From Muribaculaceae bacterium (GTDB taxonomy: Bacteria > Bacteroidota > Bacteroidia > Bacteroidales > Muribaculaceae): DNA of 11,915 nt. Within the stretch, counting starts at the first letter, position 1. Every line of letters begins with the position of its first letter. The notes under the pieces were generated by a model. That model did no database searches, was not told where the DNA came from, and saw nothing but the letters and a program-made list of their open reading frames with translations. This document shows positions 5,328-11,427 of the stretch, in pieces. A program made the position numbers and the translations under genes. Where the stretch lies: NCBI GenBank assembly GCA_902836725.1, contig CADFRV010000063.1:1-11915 (forward strand), given 5' to 3'.

Positions 5328-8288
5328 TCACGGAAGGTTGCGCAGTATGTCCTGCAGCTCCATCATATCCACAAGCACCTGGCGGGGCTTTCCACCGGTG
5401 GCGGGACCGACGATGCCGGCTGCCTCGAGCTGATCCATGATCTTTCCCGCGCGGGCGAATCCCACTTGGAAACGGCGCTGCACAGAGCTTGTGGAGCCGA
5501 ATCCGCTCTGCACTATGGCCTCGGCCACCTCCTTGAAAAGCACGTCGCGGTCTGAGAGATTGCCGCTTCCGGCCATCGAACCGCCTTCCGGCTCCATCGC
5601 CGGCTCGGGGAGCAGGTATGCCGTGGGATAGCCGGCCTGGCGCTCAATGTGGTCGCATATGGCCTGCACCTCCGAGGTGTCGATGAACGCGCACTGCACA
5701 CGGGTGAGGGCGCCGTTGTGGGAGAAAAGCATGTCGCCGCGCCCTATGAGCTGGTTGGCGCCCGGACGGTCAAGGATCGTCTTGGAGTCCACCATCTGTG
5801 TGACACGGAAGGCGATACGTCCCGGGAAGTTATTCTTTATAAGACCGGTGATCACATCGGTCGACGGACGCTGTGTGGCCACGATCATATGTATGCCGAC
5901 AGCGCGTGCCTTCTGGGCTATGCGTGCCACAGGTTTCTCCACCTCTTTGCCTGCCACCATGATAAGATCGGCGAACTCATCGACGATCACCACTATATAC
6001 GGCAGGAAACGGTGGCCGTTGTTGGGATTGAGGCGTTTCTGGATGAACTTCTCGTTATACTCGGCGATAGAACGCACATTCGCGTCGCGCAGCATCTTCA
6101 GGCGGTTGTCCATCTCCACGCATAGCGAGTTGAGAGTGGCGAGCACCTTGTCCATCTGCGTAACCACCGCCTCCTCCTCGTCGGGAAGTTTGGCGAGGAA
6201 ATGGCGCTCAAGCACACTGTAAAGACTGAATTCCACCATCTTGGGGTCGATCAGCACAAATTTCAGCTCGGCGGGATGGCGCTTGTAAAGCAACGATGCG
6301 ATTATGGCGTTGAGACCTACCGACTTACCCATACCTGTGGCACCTGCCACAAGCAGGTGGGGCATCTTGCAGAGATCGGCCACAAACACTTCATTGGAGA
6401 TCGTGGCTCCCATTGCCATAGGGAGGGTCTCTTTCCCTTCGAGAAAACGTTTCGACGACAGGATGGAACGTATCGACACCGTCTGCGGATCCCTGTTAGG
6501 CACCTCTATGCCTATTGTGCCTTTCCCCGGCATCGGGGCTATGATACGTATGCCCGGAGCGGCGAGTGACAGGGCTATATCGTCCTCGAGGCGTTTGATC
6601 TTGGCGATGCGCACACCCACGGCGGGGATTATCTCGTAAAGCGTCACCGTAGGACCCACAGTGGCGGTTATCTTGCTTATCTCGATACCGTAGTCGTTGA
6701 GTTTCTTGCGGATGCGCGCCTGGTTTTCCTCCTGATCTTCAATATCCACATTGTTGTCCCTGAGCGGTATCTCGTGAAGCAGCTCCACAGATGGCTTGCA
6801 GTAACGGGAGAGTTCTGCCGTGGGATCATAAAGTTCGGTTCTACCCTCGTCCCCCTCCTCGATGGTCTTGGCTACGACCACATCCATTGTAGCAGCCGGA
6901 GCAACAACAGCGGAAGCTGCAGAAGCTATAGGAGCGGATGCGGGAGCGGCGACTACCGGCGCCGCAACGGCGGTCACAGGCTCCTGAGGAGCTGCCGGAG
7001 AGTGGAAAACATAGGCTGGAGACTGCACGGCGGGAACCTCGGAAGCCTCCTCCATATCCTCAAGCGTGTGGGACGGAACGGTGTGCAGCTCTTCCTGAGG
7101 CTCTGGTTCAGGATCCTCCTGGGGCATATAACGGGCATGATCCTGTATGGCGTATGGGTCCTCGTTCCCGTAATCGTCGGTATCCTCGAAACCTACAGGC
7201 ACCATCTGGCGCTCCGGATCATCCTCGGCTGCGGCACCCTGTGCCGCATCGGCGTTATCCTCCTCATGCTCGCGCCTGTCGGCAAGCTCCATGGCCTCGC
7301 GCACGCGCTGACGGTCCTCCTCCCGCTCATAGCGCAGCTGCTCGGCTTTCTCGCGACGTGCACGCCTCATGGCACGGTAACGGCTGAGAAGCACGTATAT
7401 GTCGTTGATATACACATAAAAGACAGAGACTATGGCGAAAGCGCTCACAAGAGCCGCCCCGATCCAGTCGCAGTTGGCCACAAGCCACAGATTCACATAC
7501 TGGCCGTGGTAACCCCCGAGATTATAGTCGGTGCCTACCCACAGGGAGAACAGACCGAGCACCACGGAGGTGCAGATGGCCACAAGGAGTGTCTTGAACG
7601 TAAGCGACCAGAACGACATTTTCCTTAGCCCCATCAGCGACAGGCCAAGCAGAATCATGTATGCGATGAGCGCTATGGAACCGAGGCCCAGCCCCTCCAC
7701 TATGACAGACTGCGCGAGGCGTGCCCCTACCGGCCCGGCGGCGTTTTCCACCTCCATCCCCTGCGATGTGATTTCTGCGAGTGTACGCGATGTGACCACA
7801 CTCTGGTCCTCCGCACCTGACCGGAAGAAGGATATGGCCGCCACTGAAATGTAGACAGCCACAAAGACCAATGCCACCCCGACCACAGCATGGAGCCTTT
7901 TGTCGCAGAAAAATTTGACTATGCCGTATTCGCTCCACGGCTTGCGTGGCGCCCGGGGCTTTTTCTGCCGTGGTTCTTTGGGCTGGCGCGATTCTTTCGG
8001 CTGTGTTTTCGCCTGGCGGGAGGCGCGCTCTTCCGAGGGACGTTCACGCTCCGTATCCTGCGGCGTTTCCGAAACCGCGTCGGCATTTCTGCGCCGGCGT
8101 CTCTGCTGTGCAGGGCGCTCGGTGCGGTCGTATTCACGGTCGCGCCGGGCATAATCGCTCTCGTCGCGGTCGGGGTTGAAGCGGCCGTAGGCGGGAGCGG
8201 CCTCCTGGCGCTCCCGTCTGCGTGGACGGTCATATATGAGGTCGGGGTCGTAGTCGACACCGTTGGAGTTGTAGTTAAAATCGCTCAT
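5328..8288 (-). CDS. ftsK: FtsK/SpoIIIE-family DNA translocase
   Basis: 986 residues from ATG 8288 (MSDFNYNSNGVDYDPD). The frame stays open upstream only to a TTG at 8339, which lies upstream of the likely promoter-proximal leader. Domains in order: a very charged, Arg/Glu-rich N-terminal tail (1 to about 118); four membrane segments (about 133-155, 199-221, 230-252, 275-299); a long linker with acidic and coiled-coil-like Arg/Glu stretches (about 305-345) and an Ala/Pro/Val-rich run (about 418-466); the alpha domain; and the RecA-like motor with Walker A GATGMGKS (649-656, K655) and Walker B IVVIVDEF (D770). The C-terminal winged-helix gamma domain (915-986) would read KOPS-like sequences. 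It pumps chromosome DNA through the closing septum and activates XerCD at dif. It heads the string with lolA and trxB. Confidence 0.95.
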   Translation of the reverse strand: MSDFNYNSNGVDYDPDLIYDRPRRRERQEAAPAYGRFNPDRDESDYARRDREYDRTERPAQQRRRRRNADAVSETPQDTERERPSEERASRQAKTQPKESRQPKEPRQKKPRAPRKPWSEYGIVKFFCDKRLHAVVGVALVFVAVYISVAAISFFRSGAEDQSVVTSRTLAEITSQGMEVENAAGPVGARLAQSVIVEGLGLGSIALIAYMILLGLSLMGLRKMSFWSLTFKTLLVAICTSVVLGLFSLWVGTDYNLGGYHGQYVNLWLVANCDWIGAALVSAFAIVSVFYVYINDIYVLLSRYRAMRRARREKAEQLRYEREEDRQRVREAMELADRREHEEDNADAAQGAAAEDDPERQMVPVGFEDTDDYGNEDPYAIQDHARYMPQEDPEPEPQEELHTVPSHTLEDMEEASEVPAVQSPAYVFHSPAAPQEPVTAVAAPVVAAPASAPIASAASAVVAPAATMDVVVAKTIEEGDEGRTELYDPTAELSRYCKPSVELLHEIPLRDNNVDIEDQEENQARIRKKLNDYGIEISKITATVGPTVTLYEIIPAVGVRIAKIKRLEDDIALSLAAPGIRIIAPMPGKGTIGIEVPNRDPQTVSIRSILSSKRFLEGKETLPMAMGATISNEVFVADLCKMPHLLVAGATGMGKSVGLNAIIASLLYKRHPAELKFVLIDPKMVEFSLYSVLERHFLAKLPDEEEAVVTQMDKVLATLNSLCVEMDNRLKMLRDANVRSIAEYNEKFIQKRLNPNNGHRFLPYIVVIVDEFADLIMVAGKEVEKPVARIAQKARAVGIHMIVATQRPSTDVITGLIKNNFPGRIAFRVTQMVDSKTILDRPGANQLIGRGDMLFSHNGALTRVQCAFIDTSEVQAICDHIERQAGYPTAYLLPEPAMEPEGGSMAGSGNLSDRDVLFKEVAEAIVQSGFGSTSSVQRRFQVGFARAGKIMDQLEAAGIVGPATGGKPRQVLVDMMELQDILRNLP

Positions 8289-8359
8289 TGTAATGATCTG
8301 GCGTGGAGATAATGAATTGTACCGGTGGCTGAAAACCAAAACGTGTATCCTTTGTCTGG

Positions 8360-8367
8360 CAAAGATA
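8360..8367 (-). promoter_or_regulatory. -7 element of the ftsK promoter
   Basis: The minus strand reads TATCTTTG, a perfect TAnnTTTG match, 72 nt before the ftsK ATG. No good TTG is found about 20 nt upstream, so this is an incomplete promoter match. It probably starts the ftsK-lolA-trxB transcript. Confidence 0.5.
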
Positions 8368-8442
8368 CGAATTTCCCACGGGATGCATGCTCTCGGCCGA
8401 TGCTTTTTTCTCCATGTTTATGGCAAGCGGGAAGCTGAATTT

Positions 8443-8473
8443 TTGGAAAACGGCGGAAAAAACACTAAATTTG
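8443..8473 (+). promoter_or_regulatory. Promoter of efp
   Basis: TTG (8443-8445), exactly 20 nt, then TAAATTTG (8466-8473): a full match to the Bacteroidetes promoter. The predicted start of transcription is near 8480, giving a leader of about 97 nt. It is back to back with the ftsK promoter. Confidence 0.75.
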
Positions 8474-8494
8474 CACGTTAAAAATAAAGATACG

Positions 8495-8517
8495 GCCGGA
8501 GCACCGTGCGCTCCGGC
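8495..8517 (+). other. Hairpin in the efp 5' leader
   Basis: gccggagc (8495-8502) pairs perfectly with gctccggc (8510-8517) around a 7-nt loop. The heptamer gcaccgt occurs twice, at 8501-8507 and 8516-8522. It lies inside the predicted efp leader, about 60 nt before the ATG. No downstream T tract or alternative pairing was seen, so any regulatory role is inference. Confidence 0.5.
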
Positions 8518-8576
8518 ACCGTAACGCTCACATTCCGAATACATTATAACACTATAAGACAAGATAGAAAGAAACT

Positions 8577-9140
8577 ATGGCAACGACCGCAGATTTTAAA
8601 AACGGCATGTGCCTCGACATCGACGGCAACTATTTCTTTATCGTTGAATTCCTTCATGTAAAGCCCGGCAAAGGCCCGGCTTTCGTGCGCACAAAACTCC
8701 GCAATGTAAAAACCGGCCGCATCCTTGACAAGACCTGGAACTCAGGCGTGAAAGTCAACGAGGTGCGCATCGAGCGCCGTCCCTACCAGTACTCCTACAA
8801 GGACGAGATGGGCTATCACTTCCTCCACACCGAGACATGGGAAGAGATCGTGCTTCCCGGCGAGAGCATCGAGGGCGTGGCTTTCCTGAAAGACGGCGAT
8901 ATCGTTGAGGCTATGGTGCATGCGGCTCCCGAGACAGTGCTTACCTGCGAGCTCCCCGCCAACGTAGTGCTCGAGATCCAGTACACCGAGCCCGGCATCA
9001 AGGGTGATACCGCTACCAACACACTCAAACCCGCCACAGTGGAGACCGGCGCCGAAATCCGTGTGCCCCTCTTCTGCAACATCGGCGACAAAGTGCGTGT
9101 GGATACCCGCACAGGCAACTACCTGGAGCGCGTGAAATAA
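8577..9140 (+). CDS. efp: Translation elongation factor P
   Basis: 187 residues, standard EF-P length, with three beta-barrel domains. EF-P binds between the P and E sites and rescues ribosomes stalled on polyproline. The tip loop of domain I reads KPGKGPAF; K32 is where other bacteria modify EF-P (lysylation or other chemistry), and whether it is modified here cannot be told. Conserved C-terminal features include VPLFCNIGDKVRVDTRTGNYLERVK. ATG 8577 follows an A-rich leader (gatagaaagaaact) without a strong Shine-Dalgarno. It is monocistronic: own promoter upstream and a strong stem-loop 17 nt after the stop codon. Confidence 0.97.
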   Translation: MATTADFKNGMCLDIDGNYFFIVEFLHVKPGKGPAFVRTKLRNVKTGRILDKTWNSGVKVNEVRIERRPYQYSYKDEMGYHFLHTETWEEIVLPGESIEGVAFLKDGDIVEAMVHAAPETVLTCELPANVVLEIQYTEPGIKGDTATNTLKPATVETGAEIRVPLFCNIGDKVRVDTRTGNYLERVK

Positions 9141-9156
9141 TCGGAGATCCGAACGA

Positions 9157-9218
9157 ATCAAGCAAAAACAGATGGCGCCGCCCCTTGTCGGGCACGGCGC
9201 CATCTGTTTTTGCTTGAT
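9157..9218. terminator. Bidirectional terminator between efp and the aquaporin gene (24-bp perfect stem)
   Basis: Bases 9157-9180 are perfectly complementary to 9195-9218 with a 14-nt loop. The stem contains a GC-rich top (atggcgccg) and an A5/T5 base. It therefore works as an intrinsic terminator in both directions between convergent efp (stop at 9140) and the channel gene (stop at 9266). A smaller imperfect hairpin (9215-9249) lies between it and the channel stop. Confidence 0.9.
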
Positions 9219-9265
9219 ATGGGGGACTATCCCCGGTCAGGAGATATCACGGACACACCGCATCG

Positions 9266-9964
9266 TTATTCCTCAATGGCCTCGCGGTTGCGTGTGCCGG
9301 AGATAGCGATCCAGCAGAGCGCGGCGATAAGGGCGCCGGCAAGAGGACCCACAACCATGATCCAGAAATCAGGCCATGCCTCGGGGGACCACAATGCGGG
9401 ACCGAACGAACGCGCGGGGTTCACCGAGCAGTTGTCCACAGGTATGCCCACTATGTTGACCAGGCCGAGTGCAAGACCGATGGCAATACCGGCAAATTTG
9501 CCGAAACCCTTCCGGGCATCCGTAGCGCCGAGCACGATGAGCACGAAGAAGAATGTGAAAAGGCATTCCACCACAAGAGCCATGCCGCTGTTGGCGCCCG
9601 GCTGTATCACGTTGGTGGCAAGATTGCAGTCGCCGGTTATGCCGCCGAACTCAAAGCCCGGAGCCATAGACACACACCAGTACAGGAAACCGGCACCGAT
9701 AGCTGCACCCAGAAGCTGCGCCACAACATAACCGCAGAATTCCCCGAATCTCATGCGCCCGGTAAGAAGCATGGCGAAAGAGACCGCCGGATTTACATGG
9801 CAACCGGAAATGTTGCCGATACAGTAGACGAGGCACAGAAGTACCAGGCCGAAACAGAGACCTATGCCCAGCACACCGATCTTGGGGCCGGCGAGCACTG
9901 CGCTCCCACAGGCAAGAAGCACCAGAAACATGGTTCCGATACACTCAGCGATATATTTTTTCAT
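9266..9964 (-). CDS. MIP-family channel (aquaporin, AqpZ-like)
   Basis: 232 residues with six hydrophobic membrane segments and the two half-helix motifs of the family: N58-P59-A60 in GCHVNPAVS and N182-P183-A184 in CSVNPARSFGPAL. It begins MKKYIAECIGTMFLVLLACGSAVLAG, close to E. coli AqpZ. Aligned by eye with AqpZ, the aromatic/arginine filter is F38, N170, C179 and R185, against F43, H174, T183 and R189 in AqpZ; the histidine and threonine are replaced. It could still be a water channel, or pass another small neutral solute. The inner-membrane location is inferred. It is convergent with efp and divergent from the glycosylase gene. No convincing promoter was found in the 101-bp upstream spacer. 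Confidence 0.92.
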   Translation of the reverse strand: MKKYIAECIGTMFLVLLACGSAVLAGPKIGVLGIGLCFGLVLLCLVYCIGNISGCHVNPAVSFAMLLTGRMRFGEFCGYVVAQLLGAAIGAGFLYWCVSMAPGFEFGGITGDCNLATNVIQPGANSGMALVVECLFTFFFVLIVLGATDARKGFGKFAGIAIGLALGLVNIVGIPVDNCSVNPARSFGPALWSPEAWPDFWIMVVGPLAGALIAALCWIAISGTRNREAIEE

Positions 9965-10006
9965 AAAGCCGATAAATAAATTTGGTATGTTAAAACGTTA
10001 CTTTAT

Positions 10007-10028
10007 CGGGGAACTTACCATGTCCCCG
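10007..10028. other. Short GC hairpin in the aquaporin/glycosylase divergent spacer
   Basis: cgggga (10007-10012) pairs with tccccg (10023-10028) around a 10-nt loop. It lies between two divergent genes and could be an operator or leader hairpin. Nothing else in the 101-bp spacer is recognisable apart from a weak -7-like TTTATTTG (10053-10060). Confidence 0.3.
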
Positions 10029-10065
10029 TCATATTAAAGACGCATAAACGCATTTATTTGTTTAC

Positions 10066-10656
10066 ATGGAGACCGATAATTCCGAACTTTTACCCACAGA
10101 GACACACCCCTGGGAACCGTTTATCCCCGACGGTGCGAAAGTGCTGATCATGGGCACCTTCCCTCCCGGCAACCACCGCTGGAGCATGGAATTCTATTAC
10201 CCCAACCGCACCAACGATTTCTGGTTCATGATGGGGCATATTTTCCTTGGCGACAGGTATGCCCTGTATGACCGCCAGACAAAGCTGTTTGATCTTGAGG
10301 CGATAAAAAGCCTTATGACAGAGAAACATATCGCGCTCAACGATACCGCCCGCAAAGTGCGGCGCCTCAAAGGTAACGCCTCCGACAAGTATCTCGACAT
10401 CCTTGAGCCCGTGCCACTGCATGATCTTCTGGCCGCTATGCCCGACTGCCATGCCGTAGCCACCACAGGCGAAAAAGCCGCCGGGGTAATAGCCTCAATC
10501 ACCGGAACCGAGATTCCCGAAATGGGAAAGATGCTCACGGCAGCCGACGGCCTGGAGATATGGCGCATGCCCTCCACATCGCGCGCCTATCCCCTCCCCC
10601 TTGAAAAGAAGGCCGAATATTACGCATCAATGTTCCGGCATATAGGAATTCTCTGA
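10066..10656 (+). CDS. Uracil-DNA glycosylase superfamily protein
   Basis: 196 residues with the fold signatures of the uracil/hypoxanthine DNA glycosylase superfamily. An N-terminal motif A-like loop, GTFPPGN (30-36), follows the strand AKVLIMG. YYPNRTNDFW comes next. The middle contains ALNDTARKVRRLKGNASDKYLD, then the strand AVATTGEKA, then a motif-2-like loop MPSTSRAYPLP (168-178), comparable to the HPS-type DNA-intercalating loop. Such enzymes excise deaminated or mismatched bases and start base excision repair. The subfamily and base preference cannot be fixed from the sequence, and no classical catalytic Asp follows motif A as in family 1. ATG 10066 has no Shine-Dalgarno; no better start exists downstream before the conserved region. 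Confidence 0.82.
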   Translation: METDNSELLPTETHPWEPFIPDGAKVLIMGTFPPGNHRWSMEFYYPNRTNDFWFMMGHIFLGDRYALYDRQTKLFDLEAIKSLMTEKHIALNDTARKVRRLKGNASDKYLDILEPVPLHDLLAAMPDCHAVATTGEKAAGVIASITGTEIPEMGKMLTAADGLEIWRMPSTSRAYPLPLEKKAEYYASMFRHIGIL

Positions 10657-10711
10657 AATCAGCTACGGTGCAACCGGTTTAAATTTATGTTTTAAAACAG
10701 GTGGGACGGAG

Positions 10712-10742
10712 TTGCCATTATCCTGTTTATGCGTTACCTTTG
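10712..10742 (+). promoter_or_regulatory. Promoter of the candidate ncRNA
   Basis: TTG (10712-10714), exactly 20 nt, then TACCTTTG (10735-10742): a complete match to the Bacteroidetes consensus. The 10-bp palindrome TGCAGCTGCA (10741-10750) overlaps the predicted transcription start. No credible start codon and reading frame follows, which is why an RNA product is proposed. Confidence 0.7.
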
Positions 10743-10909
10743 CAGCTGCAATCGGGTAACATGCCATACCCGAAGGGGGATTACATCACCTCGGCAATTC
10801 GGCCTCGCGGCTGAAAGTGATGGGACGGCTCTTCCCACCGGCGGTCATACATGTATGTGTCTGCAATGGCACAGCCGCCACGGCGTTCTTGCGTCGAAGA
10901 TATATTTTT

Positions 10910-11027
10910 TCATCTGCGTCCCGTCTTGCAGAATCACCGATGCACATCGGATATGGCGCGTCATGCCCACATGCCCGTGCCTGAAACGCCGTGTGCGCCA
11001 TATGATTCTTCAAGCTGACGATGATGA
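10910..11027 (+). other. Nested three-way-junction RNA fold
   Basis: Paired elements, outside to inside: 10910-10914 with 11023-11027; 10917-10920 with 11017-11020; 10925-10928 with 11011-11014; a single mismatch; then 10930-10936 (agaatca) with 11003-11009. A self-contained hairpin follows, 10937-10942 with 10945-10950 (ccgatg/catcgg; 5 bp with a 4-nt loop is more realistic). The third arm is 10952-10959 with 10995-11002, extended by two G-U pairs. The helices abut with no or almost no unpaired bases at the junction, as in evolved RNA folds. Confidence 0.6.
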
Positions 11028-11164
11028 CGGTATGTCTTTTTTTTACACGAATACCCACATGACAGTTCCATAAGCTGCTACACCCGCTAAAAGGGCGTTG
11101 CGGCCTTGTTGCATTATATCCGGATCCCCGGAAAAGATTTATCGGAGAAACGCACACACTCTTT

Positions 11165-11214
11165 GCGGCACGGAGTCCCGCTATCACCGGGCGCCTCCGA
11201 GCCGCATTGTTTTT
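11165..11214 (+). terminator. Intrinsic terminator: GC-rich hairpin followed by T5
   Basis: gcggc-a-cggag (11165-11175) pairs with ctccg-a-gccgc (11195-11205), giving ten GC-rich pairs around one A-A mismatch. An inner helix, cccg (11177-11180) with cggg (11188-11191), sits above it. The stretch attg then T5 (11210-11214) follows. It lies upstream of the dedA promoter, so it ends plus-strand transcription coming from the ncRNA promoter or reading through from the glycosylase gene. Confidence 0.65.
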
Positions 11215-11283
11215 ACATGAGGGTGTGTCATAATGGGCAGAGCAGGAATAGTGTGGCGCGTTGACACAGATCAGAGGATTTGT

Positions 11284-11314
11284 TTGACTGTTGCAGGGAA
11301 AATGAGTAATTTTG
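11284..11314 (+). promoter_or_regulatory. Promoter of dedA
   Basis: TTG (11284-11286), 20 nt, then TAATTTTG (11307-11314): a full match to the consensus. Transcription is expected to begin near 11320, leaving a leader of about 107 nt. Confidence 0.75.
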
Positions 11315-11337
11315 CGGGCGATATAAAGCCCGGAACC

Positions 11338-11404
11338 AAACAGAACGCCTGTGTGTTTTGTTTCAGACGATGTATTATTCATTCGGCGGCCACTGTTTGA
11401 CCGC
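11338..11404 (+). other. Structured 5' leader of dedA
   Basis: Two hairpins lie between the predicted transcription start and the dedA ATG. In the first, aaacagaac (11338-11346) pairs with gttttgttt (11355-11363), 9 bp with one G-U and an 8-nt loop. In the second, gcggcca (11386-11392) pairs with tgaccgc (11398-11404) with one C-A mismatch. I recognise no known riboswitch class; the sequence between the hairpins is AT-rich. Confidence 0.4.
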
Positions 11405-11427
11405 ATTATAAATCCAACTTCCCGCTT

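Larger units (their letters stand above)
10749..11214 (+). ncRNA. Candidate structured non-coding RNA (about 300 nt to the T8 tract, or about 465 nt to the distal terminator)
   Basis: Seen in sequence: a strong promoter directly upstream. Local hairpins are at 10752-10773 (7 bp, loop 8), 10800-10813 (5 bp with one G-U, loop 4) and 10821-10837 (5 bp, loop 7), with a 12-nt palindrome at 10846-10857. A nested three-way junction spans 10910-11027. It is followed by T8 (11037-11044), or alternatively by the GC hairpin with T5 at 11165-11214 as the 3' end. The conserved cores of RNase P RNA (gaggaaagtcc), tmRNA (T-loop and tag) and SRP RNA were looked for and not found. A 6S-like or Bacteroidales-specific RNA class is possible. 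It could also be a long leader or cis-regulator read toward dedA, although dedA has its own promoter. Function unknown. Confidence 0.5.
10657..11427. other. 771-bp region without a credible protein gene: ncRNA candidate plus dedA leader
   Basis: After the glycosylase stop there is an imperfect AT-rich hairpin (10673-10702). It is followed by a full promoter (10712-10742), a highly folded stretch (10752-11027), a T8 tract (11037-11044), a small perfect hairpin (11119-11132), a GC hairpin with T5 (11165-11214), and the promoter and leader of dedA (11284-11427). Open frames on both strands are rich in Cys, His and Arg and look like no protein family. I found no tRNA signatures. Confidence 0.6.

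Noticed and set aside
6774..7628. 284-codon plus-strand open frame inside ftsK
   Set aside because: Antisense to the FtsK linker and membrane region; low-complexity mirror of Ala/Pro/Glu codons, with no own promoter or motif.
8289..8339. 17-residue N-terminal extension of FtsK
   Set aside because: It would begin at TTG 8339, close to the predicted transcription start and without a ribosome-binding signal; ATG 8288 is the natural start.
10053..10068. TTTATTTG next to the glycosylase ATG as a leaderless promoter
   Set aside because: It mismatches TAnnTTTG at the critical A, has no TTG 19-20 nt upstream, and would put the start of transcription on the ATG; not strong enough to call.
10761..10814. 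17-residue peptide MPYPKGDYITSAIRPRG after the promoter
   Set aside because: The start codon sits in a hairpin loop, there is no ribosome-binding site, and the frame is too short to judge; kept only as a remote alternative to the ncRNA reading.
10729..11073. 114-codon plus-strand open frame in the empty region
   Set aside because: Its ATG lies upstream of the -7 element of the predicted promoter, so it would not be in the transcript. The composition is not protein-like, and the stretch is better explained by RNA structure.
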